Part shown: one piece after another, positions 1-6,682 of the stretch
Layout: each line of letters starts with the position of its first letter
How positions within the stretch are numbered: the stretch's first letter is position 1
Assembly: GCA_025350365.1 (NCBI GenBank)
Contig: JANXXY010000270.1
Span: 1 to 9,827, forward strand
Origin: Bacteroidales bacterium
GTDB lineage: Bacteria > Bacteroidota > Bacteroidia > Bacteroidales > JAAUTT01
Length of the DNA stretch: 9,827 nt
Direction of reading: 5' to 3'
The notes under the pieces: generated by a model
Told to the model about the DNA's origin: nothing
Databases searched by the model: none
Seen by the model: the letters and a program-made list of their open reading frames with translations, nothing else
Program-made: the position numbers and the translations under genes

Positions 1-101
1 CGGCTGCTGCTAAAATACAAATCCTTAAGGAATGTGGTGTAATTGTTGTTGAAACCCCCGCATTAATTGGGGTAACAATGAAACAAGCACTGAAAAGATA
101 A
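1..101 (+). CDS. sucD: Succinyl-CoA ligase (ADP/GDP-forming) alpha subunit, C-terminal end only
   Basis: Only the last 32 codons are inside the window, read from base 3 to a TAA at 99-101. The peptide has the typical end of the alpha subunit of succinyl-CoA synthetase: an Ala/Lys-rich helix, then CGVIVVETPALIG and a short basic tail. In this family the alpha subunit carries the phosphohistidine and binds CoA. With the beta subunit (SucC) it interconverts succinyl-CoA and succinate with substrate-level phosphorylation in the TCA cycle. The catalytic part lies upstream of the window, so the call rests on the C-terminal pattern alone. The gene converges on queA, with 37 bases between the two stop codons. 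Confidence 0.72.
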   Translation, partial: AAAKIQILKECGVIVVETPALIGVTMKQALKR

Positions 102-114
102 TTTCAGATTTTAT

Positions 115-142
115 GTAGAGACAATTAATTAATTGCCTCTAC
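115..142. terminator. Inverted repeat between convergent sucD and queA, possible bidirectional terminator
   Basis: Bases 115-126 (gtagagacaatt) pair with 131-142 (aattgcctctac) around a 4-base AATT loop, giving 11 of 12 pairs with one A-C mismatch. The hairpin overlaps the queA stop codon (139-141) and starts 13 bases after the sucD stop. Neither side has a strong T-run, so termination is inferred mainly from its place between two convergent genes. Confidence 0.5.
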
Positions 143-1401
143 GATAAGGGTATTTGATTCTTAGTTATGTAAATGATCGAGCTATCGCCATAACTCAAAA
201 ATCTGAAATTATTCTGCATGGCATAATTGTAAATAGTCTTCCAATCGTTGCCGACTATGGACGAAACCAGTAGCAGCAAGGTACTTTTGGGTTGATGGAA
301 ATTGGTTATCAGAGCATCGATGCTGCGAATACGGTAACCGGGAGCAATCATAATTTGGGTTGTGGCAAATAGTTCTGATAACCCTTTCAATTCGAGGTAA
401 TTTAATACTACCTGCATAGCTTCAGGGTAAGTGAGAGTCCTTTCCATGTGGTAAGCATCCCATTGCGAAATATGCATTACATCGGTATTATCGGTTTCTT
501 TGCCCGTTTGATTAACATTTTTCAACTTCATGCCAATCCAATAAAGACTTTCCAATGTTCGTAACGTGGTGGTTCCCACAGCCACGATTTTTCCCTGATG
601 GTTAAGCAGTTTTGTTATCGTTTGCTTTGGTACCGAAAAATATTCGGTATGCATTTCATGGTCTTTGATAAGATCCGTTTGAACAGGTTTAAATGTACCA
701 GCCCCTACATGAAGCGTAACGTCAGCAATATTAACTTTTTGTTTTTTCAATTGATCTAAAAGCGGGAGAGTAAAATGTAACCCGGCAGTAGGTGCAGCCA
801 CGGAGCCTTTAGTTTGTGAATAAACCGTTTGATAACGGTCGCGGTCGATAGCCTCAGATTCGCGGTTTAAATAGGGTGGGATAGGAGTAACTCCAGCCAG
901 TTCAATTATTTCGCTGAATGTATGATTAGAATTCCAGGTAAATTCAATGGCTTGATAGCTTTCGTGATCTGCGATTTTAATAGCCTTTAAGGTAACTGAA
1001 CCCCCTTCGGCAGTGATCTCTTTCTGTAATTCGAGGTCTTTCCATTTTTTAAGATTGCCCACAATGCATTTCCAAGTGCATCGTTTCGACTGAAAAGCCA
1101 GCTGGTAGTTCTTTGGTTCAATAGGTTCCAGACAAAAAATTTCGATATGAGCGCCCGTAATCTTGCGAAAATTTATTCGTGCAGGAATTACACGGGTATT
1201 ATTAAATACCAATAATTGACCTTCGGAAAGTAATTCCTGAATGTGAGAAAAAGTAGTTTGAGAAATTTTTCCATCCTTGTAAATCAAAAGTTTCGATTGG
1301 TCTCTTTTATCAAGTGGATATTTGGCAATTCGCTTATCAGGAAGTAGATAATCGTATTCAACGATGCTGATATTTTGGATTACATTCTTGTTGTATACCA
1401 T
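139..1401 (-). CDS. queA: S-adenosylmethionine:tRNA ribosyltransferase-isomerase (QueA), long Bacteroidetes form
   Basis: QueA transfers and isomerises the ribosyl part of S-adenosylmethionine onto 7-aminomethyl-7-deazaguanine (preQ1) at the wobble base of tRNAs with GUN anticodons. The product is epoxyqueuosine, the penultimate step of queuosine synthesis in the cytoplasm. Family blocks are all present: IAKYP (25-29), LLVFNNTRVIPARI (63-76), PPYLNR (175-180), GSVAAPTAGLHFT (199-211), HVGAGTFKPV (231-240), HEMHTEYF (248-255), VGTTTLRTLES (275-285), TNFHQPKSTLLLL (366-378) and FRFLSYGDS (399-407). At 420 residues it is longer than the roughly 340-355 of E. coli-type QueA. The extra length includes a segment around 90-160 and a linker near 290-315, as in the longer Bacteroidetes homologues. 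The ATG at 1401 is the only sensible start, about 40 bases downstream of a consensus -7 element. Confidence 0.95.
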   Translation of the reverse strand: MVYNKNVIQNISIVEYDYLLPDKRIAKYPLDKRDQSKLLIYKDGKISQTTFSHIQELLSEGQLLVFNNTRVIPARINFRKITGAHIEIFCLEPIEPKNYQLAFQSKRCTWKCIVGNLKKWKDLELQKEITAEGGSVTLKAIKIADHESYQAIEFTWNSNHTFSEIIELAGVTPIPPYLNRESEAIDRDRYQTVYSQTKGSVAAPTAGLHFTLPLLDQLKKQKVNIADVTLHVGAGTFKPVQTDLIKDHEMHTEYFSVPKQTITKLLNHQGKIVAVGTTTLRTLESLYWIGMKLKNVNQTGKETDNTDVMHISQWDAYHMERTLTYPEAMQVVLNYLELKGLSELFATTQIMIAPGYRIRSIDALITNFHQPKSTLLLLVSSIVGNDWKTIYNYAMQNNFRFLSYGDSSIIYITKNQIPLS

Positions 1402-1440
1402 GGAAAATATAAGTATTGGAAATCAAAATTTTTAATGCTG

Positions 1441-1448
1441 CAAATTTA
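1441..1448 (-). promoter_or_regulatory. Putative -7 promoter element of queA
   Basis: Read on the minus strand this is TAAATTTG, an exact match to the Bacteroidetes -7 consensus TAnnTTTG. It would place transcription start near 1435 and leave a leader of about 35 bases before the queA ATG. No good TTTG is seen at the -33 distance (about 1468-1471), so the call rests on one element and its position. Confidence 0.55.
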
Positions 1449-1450
1449 GT

Positions 1451-1458
1451 TATTTTTG
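1451..1458 (+). promoter_or_regulatory. Putative -7 promoter element of the DUF2027-Smr gene
   Basis: TATTTTTG matches TAnnTTTG exactly and lies only 2 bases from the queA element on the other strand. Transcription would start near 1463-1465, giving a leader of about 20 bases before the ATG at 1483. The -33 region (about 1428-1431) is only T-rich. This element decides the start of the downstream gene, because the upstream in-frame TTG (1456) lies inside it. Confidence 0.55.
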
Positions 1459-1482
1459 TTCAGCCAATATAAATCGCAAAAA

Positions 1483-2589
1483 ATGACGTTTAAAGTAGGA
1501 GATAAAGTAAAGTTTTTGAACGATGTAGGCGGCGGAGTAGTCACCAAGATCAGGCAGCAGGTTGCGTATGTACAAACTGCCGATGGTTTTGAAATACCTT
1601 CGCCGTTTTCTGAATTGATCATAGTGCAGGACGCTGGATTTGGAGATATAAGACAAGCTACAGTGATTCCTTTAAAAAACACATCAATTAATAAAAACGA
1701 AGCTATTGTCACAGCAAATGTTGTAAATAATGCTTTCAATGAAGTTGTTGAAGATGAAGCTTATGGTTATAATGATGAGGAAACTATAACATCCGAAAAC
1801 TGTACATTGAATATTCTTTTGGGATTGGTACCTGTAATTTTAAAAGGACGTAACGAACCTGATTTCCAATTGTATCTCATAAGCGATTGCTCATACCGGA
1901 TGATGTATACTCTATCGGTAGTACGAGATAATTTTGTTTATGGCAAAAAAGCTGGAATGGTGGAGGACGATTCGAAAATCCAGATTCTTTCATTTACCAC
2001 TACCGAATTAAAAACTTTGCAATCATTTAAATTAGCTTGTATATTTTATAAAAAAAGTATTTTTCTGCCTCATGAACCTATTATCTACGAATATAAAATT
2101 GACGCATTAGAAATGGCCGATCCTTCCAACTGGAAAGAAAACGATTATTTCGACGGTAAAGCCATCATCATCAATATTACTGAAGAAAGTCTGCTTTATG
2201 AAATTGAGCGTGTGGTTTCGGAAAATGAAGATAAATTTATCATCCAAAAGAAACTGAAGGGGATTTCACCAAAAAAACATGTGGGGTTAAAAACTCCGGT
2301 AAATACTGAAATGGAAGAGGTTGACCTGCATATTGAACAATTGGTTGACGATTTTTCCAATTTAAGTGCTGGCGAAATTGTTGATATACAGATGGGACGG
2401 TTCACCATCACTTTAGATGGAGCTCTTCTTAACAACGTAAAGAAAGTAGTATTTATCCATGGTGTTGGCAATGGTAAATTAAAATATGAAATACGAAAAG
2501 CCTTGGATACTAAATATTCAAAGCTTCATTATCAGGATGCATCATTTAAAGAATATGGATACGGGGCAACAATGGTATTAATAAAATAA
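1483..2589 (+). CDS. DUF2027 and Smr-domain protein
   Basis: The 368-residue product has three parts. Residues 1-45 form a small SH3/KOW-like beta region (FKVGDKVKFL, VGGGVV). Residues about 50-270 match the Bacteroidetes DUF2027 domain. Residues 278-368 form a C-terminal Smr domain, seen in the VDLH motif (280-283), FIHGVGNGKLK (324-334) and a YGYGATMVLI end. Smr domains occur in MutS2 and in stand-alone proteins and bind or nick nucleic acid; several act in ribosome rescue or mRNA cleavage. The substrate of this family is not established, so DNA or RNA processing is an inference. There is no signal peptide, so it should be cytoplasmic. An in-frame TTG at 1456 would add nine residues but lies in the promoter, and the ATG gives the usual MTFKVGD start. 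It lies just upstream of rnpB on the same strand. Confidence 0.9.
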   Translation: MTFKVGDKVKFLNDVGGGVVTKIRQQVAYVQTADGFEIPSPFSELIIVQDAGFGDIRQATVIPLKNTSINKNEAIVTANVVNNAFNEVVEDEAYGYNDEETITSENCTLNILLGLVPVILKGRNEPDFQLYLISDCSYRMMYTLSVVRDNFVYGKKAGMVEDDSKIQILSFTTTELKTLQSFKLACIFYKKSIFLPHEPIIYEYKIDALEMADPSNWKENDYFDGKAIIINITEESLLYEIERVVSENEDKFIIQKKLKGISPKKHVGLKTPVNTEMEEVDLHIEQLVDDFSNLSAGEIVDIQMGRFTITLDGALLNNVKKVVFIHGVGNGKLKYEIRKALDTKYSKLHYQDASFKEYGYGATMVLIK

Positions 2590-2629
2590 CCGTAAATCTC
2601 AAGAAAAAATAAAAGCATACATACTACAA

Positions 2630-3028
2630 ATAAAAGCAGGCCGTTCTATCGCTTCGGTGAAAATCGGGGAGGAAAGTCCGGGCAACATAGGGCACCATCC
2701 TTCCTAACGGGAAGATATCCGTGAGGGTATAGTAATGGAACAGAAAATAACCGCTTTATTACGACGTGTCGCAACAAAGTAAGGGTGAAAAGGTGAGGTA
2801 AAAGCTCACCGGTATCGGTGGCAACATCGGTAGCCGTGTGTCTGGTGGGTTGTAAGACCATGTATATCACGATTTCTATCGCAAGATGGATACAGAGCGG
2901 CTCGCATTGATGTTTTAGACAGTCGTGAGGGGTAGGTCGCTAGAGGCCAATGGTGACGTTGGTCCCAGATAAATGATAGAAACCGTCTTCGGACGGAGAC
3001 AGAACCCGGCTTATAAGCCTGCTTTTAT
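2630..3028 (+). ncRNA. rnpB: RNase P RNA, bacterial class A
   Basis: This is the catalytic RNA of ribonuclease P, which trims the 5' leader from pre-tRNAs together with the RnpA protein. The universal cores are present: GAGGAAAGTCCGGGC at 2669-2683 and ACAGAACCCGGCTTAT at 2999-3014, which form the P4 region. The ends pair as a 12-base P1 helix (2630-2641 with 3017-3028). Bases 2644-2650 (TTCTATC) pair with 2975-2981 (GATAGAA) as P2. A UUCG-capped hairpin lies at 2983-2996, just before the 3' core. About 399 nucleotides is normal for the class. Ends are set from the P1 helix and could be off by a few bases. The gene starts about 40 bases after the Smr stop. No clear Bacteroidetes promoter precedes it, so read-through from the Smr gene or a non-consensus promoter is possible. 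Confidence 0.96.
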
Positions 3029-3035
3029 TTTTTTT
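3008..3035 (+). terminator. 3' end and T-tract of rnpB
   Basis: A perfect palindrome GGCTTATAAGCC (3008-3019) is followed by TGCTTTTA and a run of eight T (3028-3035). Together with the closing P1 strand this looks like the intrinsic terminator of rnpB. The palindrome overlaps the conserved 3' core, so the P1 helix may be the stem that actually terminates. Confidence 0.6.
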
Positions 3036-3143
3036 AAAGTACTTTGTAAAAAGTATAAAGTTCAAAAAACTTATTAGGGCTAACTAATGTAAACATCCTT
3101 TTATTGCCCCATTTAAAGGGGTTAGGGTTTTAAAACAATTTAT

Positions 3144-4550
3144 ATGATACTAACCAAAAATCTTTTACCCTTAATTCAATTCGGAATTATCCTAAGTATT
3201 CAAGTACAAGCTCAAAATCAAACCAAAGTATCTGACACGAATCTGGTTCAGAACCCAAGCTTTGAATCCTTCGAAAAATGCCCTGAGTCACCTACATCAA
3301 TGGACTTATCTCATAAATTAATTCCGGGTTGGACTTATCCTACGGCGGCCACTCCTGATTATTTCAATCGATGCAGTTCAGGTGAAGTGAAAGTGCCCAA
3401 CAATTTTGCAGGACAAAGTGAGCCTAAAACAGGCAATGCGTATATGGGTTCGATATTAACCGGAACTGAATACAATTATCGCGAATACTTTCAGGGTACA
3501 TTAGGCCGACCCCTCGAAAAAGAAAAAAAATATTGTGTTACTTTTTATTATCGCCTTGCATCTTATTCAAAATTTGCTGTCGATCAATTAAGTATGTATT
3601 TTAGTCAAACCGAGGTAAAAACAACCACTAAAGAAAACCTTCCGATAGATCCTCAATTGAATAATAAAGCGGGGCTTTTTCTCGACAATATCGGTGATTG
3701 GGAAAGGTATTGTCAGGTATATATTGCATCTGGAAATGAACGCTATTTTACCGTAGGAAATTTTAAGAATTACGAACACACGAATTACGTGGTTACTGAC
3801 AAGAATGCTACTAACCTTCGCAATAAATCTTATGCATTTTATTTTTTCGACGATTTCTCCATCAAGGAATTGGAAAACTGTAACGATTGTCCTTGTGTGC
3901 CTCATTCGATGGATGTTGCTTTGATCGATTCAAGCTATACAGGTGGTTTTGATACCCGCACGGGCATCTTTAGAGGTAAAAAAGATGATGGAAAAATTAC
4001 TTTGGCAATTCGTGGCGGCACAGCACCCTATAAAGTTCAATGGTCAAATAATAAAACCGGCACAAGCTTGACAAATCTCCCGGCAGGAACATATTTCTAT
4101 TCGGCAAAAGATTTGTATAACTGCACTTCCACTGGAAAGATAATATTTAAGGAAGCTGAAATACCGGCGGATGCGTTAACCGATGGTTTGAAAAGTATAG
4201 AAGAGGGATCCGCTATTGTTCTTAAAAACATTTTTTTCGAATACAATAAAACTGCGCTTTTACCGGTTTCGTTTGGTGAACTTGATAAGGTTGTTGTATT
4301 TATAAAGGAAACTGGTGTTCAGTTAATTGAAATTGGTGGACACACTGATAGCGATGGTTCTGATAATTATAATAAAACGCTTAGCCAGGGAAGAGCAAAA
4401 TCGGTGGTTGATTATCTTATCTCAAAAGGGATTGAGCCAAACCGCTTACGGGCAATGGGATATGGGAAATTGAAGCCCATTGATACCAATCTTACACCCG
4501 AAGGAAAAGCTACTAACCGAAGGGTAGAATTTTTCCTGGTTAAAAAGTAA
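3144..4550 (+). CDS. Secreted lectin-like, SprB-repeat and OmpA C-terminal domain protein
   Basis: This 468-residue envelope protein probably anchors to peptidoglycan in the periplasm. Residues 1-23 are a signal peptide, cleaved before Gln24 (VQA|Q). Residues 33-241 form a beta-rich, galactose-binding-like domain that starts NLVQNPSFESFEKCP and includes PDYFN and VPNNFAGQ, a block seen in many Bacteroidetes OmpA-family proteins. A short Cys cluster follows (C246, C249, C251). Residues about 283-338 are one SprB-type repeat (GGTAPYKVQW, LPAGTYFYSAKD). Residues 354-468 are an OmpA_C domain with GHTDSDGSDNYN, LSQGRAKSVVDYL and ATNRRVEFF. Asp402 and Arg417 sit 15 residues apart, as do the two diaminopimelate-binding residues of E. 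coli OmpA. There is no N-terminal beta-barrel. The next gene starts 25 bases downstream, so the two are probably one operon. The role, perhaps in surface adhesion or secretion, is inferred. Confidence 0.88.
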   Translation: MILTKNLLPLIQFGIILSIQVQAQNQTKVSDTNLVQNPSFESFEKCPESPTSMDLSHKLIPGWTYPTAATPDYFNRCSSGEVKVPNNFAGQSEPKTGNAYMGSILTGTEYNYREYFQGTLGRPLEKEKKYCVTFYYRLASYSKFAVDQLSMYFSQTEVKTTTKENLPIDPQLNNKAGLFLDNIGDWERYCQVYIASGNERYFTVGNFKNYEHTNYVVTDKNATNLRNKSYAFYFFDDFSIKELENCNDCPCVPHSMDVALIDSSYTGGFDTRTGIFRGKKDDGKITLAIRGGTAPYKVQWSNNKTGTSLTNLPAGTYFYSAKDLYNCTSTGKIIFKEAEIPADALTDGLKSIEEGSAIVLKNIFFEYNKTALLPVSFGELDKVVVFIKETGVQLIEIGGHTDSDGSDNYNKTLSQGRAKSVVDYLISKGIEPNRLRAMGYGKLKPIDTNLTPEGKATNRRVEFFLVKK

Positions 4551-4575
4551 GTTTACATTACGAAAACTACAAACA

Positions 4576-6552
4576 ATGAAACAATTTTACATCATTCTGG
4601 TTGCTTTATATTTATCAGTCAGCACATATTCTCAATCATCTGTTAAAGGTTATAAATACATCGAAAAATCAGAGTTCGATAAAGCAATTGAAGCTTTTAC
4701 TAAAAATTTAAAGGATGATTCAACCAATAGTGTGTCGCACTTTGGGTTAGCCCTGGCTTTTGCCAGTGAGGATAATTCAAATCACGATTATTTTAAAGCA
4801 TGGGATAGTTTTCAAAGGGCAAATAAATACTTCACGAAAATCACCCCTGAGGAAGCTGAGTTTATGAAACAGTTTTTCACGGGAAGCGATGCTCGAAAGA
4901 GAAATAAAACCATAAGGTTTAACTACGATACAGAAGAAAAATCGATTGAGGAAAAACTCATTAAATATGTTAGAGAAGAAAACAATGTAGATATTGCCGA
5001 GCATTTTATTGCAGTATATCCAAACTCTAAATATTACGAAAATGTAGTTCATATTCGCAATCATATCAAATTTCGCACCGCCGAAAAAGCGAATACGTTT
5101 GAAGCATATGATGATTTTATAAAAAAATATCCTAACGCTGCTCAGATACCAAAAGCAATAAATGCTTGTTATGCCTTAGCCTTCGAAATCGCAAAAAAGG
5201 AAAATACCATTGCCGCATATTCAAAATTCGTACGAGAATACCCAAAAGCGGATCAATATTTTGAGGCCTTGCGAAATCGCGATCAGTTAGCATTTAATGA
5301 TGCGACGAGGAAAAACACGATTGAATCATTTGAAAGTTTTATTGATACGTATCCGAAAGCTCTTCAAATTATGAATGCCAGAAATATTCTCCGAAAGCTT
5401 TTATATGATAAAGCAAAGGAAGTGAATACATTGGAAGCTTACAACGATTTTATTGCTAAATATCCTGATGGTGAGTATTTTGTCGATATTTTCAATTTGA
5501 AATCGAATGTTTTGGGAAAAAAAATGGCTGAACGCTTCGAAGGAGCAAAAGATGGGATACAATGGATTAAGGGCTTTGATTTTGATGATAAAGACGATGA
5601 GGCAGGAGGCATTGCTGTAACTCCTGATGGAAAAACTATTATTGCCGGAAACCGCCATAAATCGGATCAGGAAGGTACGCAGAGCTGGCTTATCAGTGTT
5701 GATAATACCGGAAAAGTTCTATGGAACAAAGCGTTCGGCACAAAAACATTCAACCATGCAAATCTCATGACAATGACTTCGCAGGGAGATTTAATTGTAA
5801 CTGGTTGGACGGGAGCTGCCAAAGATACCATTGCACGCAGATCCTGGATATTTAAAGTAGGTCAGAACGGAAATGGTTTGTGGGAAAAAAATGTGGAGGG
5901 AAACGAAACAAAAGATTTTGCGCTCACTCCGGATGGTGAAATGTACCTGAGTGGATATATGTTTGACGATTCGCTCCGTATTAAAACATTCCTGTTAAAG
6001 TTGAACCCGGATGCGCGCAAACTTTGGTCGAGACAGTATGTGAAAAAAGGCATATTAAATGGTATTACGATTAATACTAAAAATGAAATAATTTGTACGG
6101 CAGGTCGCTGGTTATGGCGACTTGATAGGCAGGGTTATTTGCTGTGGGAAAAAATGCTGACACCAACTGATAGTATTTACGCTCCCCGATATGTGAATAA
6201 TCAACTAATGCTTTGCGGAACAAGAAATACATTACCTCTGATTTCGAAAATGAATGAAACTGGAAATATTTCCAACGTATTTTATCTGCCAACTGCTCCA
6301 TCAGGTCAAATTGTGACCTGCATCGGGATGCCGAATAAGCGTGTTCTGTGCCTTGAGACTGCCCAAAATCACGTAAAAATTAGAATCCTTGATGAAAAAG
6401 GACTAGAGCAGAAATCGTTGCTGATTCCTGATGCGAAAATTGCTGGACAAGCATCAGTTTACTGCAACACCGCAGGTGAGATATATTTGACATTTACTTC
6501 ATTAAATGGACAAAACCAGGGTGATATAGGGGTTATGAAATTAACTCTCTGA
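4576..6552 (+). CDS. Exported TPR-like repeat and seven-bladed beta-propeller protein
   Basis: I know no named relative for this 658-residue protein, but its architecture is clear. Residues 1-19 are a signal peptide cut before Gln20 (TYS|Q); there is no lipobox Cys. Residues about 23-62 look like one TPR unit (KGYKYIEKSEFDKAIEAF). Residues 136-320 are five tandem 37-residue helical repeats. Residues about 328-658 look like a PQQ/WD-like propeller with seven blades beginning near 345, 397, 447, 496, 537, 581 and 625. Typical blade marks are TPDGKTIIAG, DNTGKVLWNK, TPDGEMYLSG and RQGYLLWEK. TPR-like repeats and propellers bind proteins, so a periplasmic scaffold role is likely. It lies 25 bases after the OmpA-domain gene and has no promoter of its own that I can see. 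No enzymatic residues are recognisable. Confidence 0.85.
   Translation: MKQFYIILVALYLSVSTYSQSSVKGYKYIEKSEFDKAIEAFTKNLKDDSTNSVSHFGLALAFASEDNSNHDYFKAWDSFQRANKYFTKITPEEAEFMKQFFTGSDARKRNKTIRFNYDTEEKSIEEKLIKYVREENNVDIAEHFIAVYPNSKYYENVVHIRNHIKFRTAEKANTFEAYDDFIKKYPNAAQIPKAINACYALAFEIAKKENTIAAYSKFVREYPKADQYFEALRNRDQLAFNDATRKNTIESFESFIDTYPKALQIMNARNILRKLLYDKAKEVNTLEAYNDFIAKYPDGEYFVDIFNLKSNVLGKKMAERFEGAKDGIQWIKGFDFDDKDDEAGGIAVTPDGKTIIAGNRHKSDQEGTQSWLISVDNTGKVLWNKAFGTKTFNHANLMTMTSQGDLIVTGWTGAAKDTIARRSWIFKVGQNGNGLWEKNVEGNETKDFALTPDGEMYLSGYMFDDSLRIKTFLLKLNPDARKLWSRQYVKKGILNGITINTKNEIICTAGRWLWRLDRQGYLLWEKMLTPTDSIYAPRYVNNQLMLCGTRNTLPLISKMNETGNISNVFYLPTAPSGQIVTCIGMPNKRVLCLETAQNHVKIRILDEKGLEQKSLLIPDAKIAGQASVYCNTAGEIYLTFTSLNGQNQGDIGVMKLTL
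4981..5535 (+). repeat. Five tandem 111-bp units coding 37-residue helical repeats
   Basis: Inside the propeller gene, repeat units begin at residues 136, 173, 210, 247 and 284, exactly 37 residues apart without a single indel. The best units start NTxEAYxxFIxxYP, followed by about 22 helical residues rich in Ala, Arg and Lys. The DNA has diverged strongly between units while the protein spacing is kept, so this is an old structural repeat rather than a recent tandem duplication. Confidence 0.85.
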
Positions 6553-6557
6553 AAAAT

Positions 6558-6571
6558 ATGACTTTTGTCAT
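6558..6571. promoter_or_regulatory. Small perfect inverted repeat upstream of the lyase promoter
   Basis: ATGAC-TTTT-GTCAT is a perfect 5-base inverted repeat just after the propeller-gene stop and 7 bases before the -33 box of the lyase promoter. It could be a weak end-of-operon hairpin or a binding site for a dimeric regulator. It is short enough to be chance. Confidence 0.3.
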
Positions 6572-6578
6572 CTATTAC

Positions 6579-6609
6579 TTTGAAATTTTAAAATAACCCA
6601 TTATATTTG
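6579..6609 (+). promoter_or_regulatory. Bacteroidetes-type promoter of the beta-eliminating lyase gene
   Basis: TTTG (6579-6582) and TATATTTG (6602-6609) are separated by exactly 19 bases, matching the consensus TTTG-N19-TAnnTTTG of the Bacteroidetes primary sigma factor. Transcription would begin near 6615, giving a leader of about 68 bases. It is the best promoter in the window. Confidence 0.75.
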
Positions 6610-6625
6610 AAAGCGGCATACCTAT

Positions 6626-6647
6626 ATATTATGGTTCGCTATAATAT
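6626..6647 (+). promoter_or_regulatory. Hairpin in the 5' leader of the lyase mRNA
   Basis: ATATTAT (6626-6632) pairs with ATAATAT (6641-6647) around the 8-base loop GGTTCGCT. It lies about 12 bases after the inferred transcription start. The stem is all A-T and therefore weak. No riboswitch or leader-peptide pattern (for example Trp or Tyr codons in a short ORF) is seen. Confidence 0.3.
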
Positions 6648-6682
6648 TATAAATTTTAAAACAAGCTAACTAACAGTATTAT

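Noticed and set aside
1456..1482. TTG start nine codons upstream of the Smr gene ATG
   Set aside because: The TTG is part of the TATTTTTG promoter element and would lie upstream of the expected transcript start. The ATG at 1483 gives the normal family N-terminus.
2646..2870. 74-codon minus-strand ORF
   Set aside because: It lies wholly inside the RNase P RNA gene and is explained by RNA structure constraints.
3107..3121. CCCC-ATTTAAA-GGGG dyad before the OmpA-domain gene
   Set aside because: The stem is only 4 bases (with a self-complementary loop). It is followed by mixed sequence rather than a clean T-run, and no promoter or terminator role can be supported.
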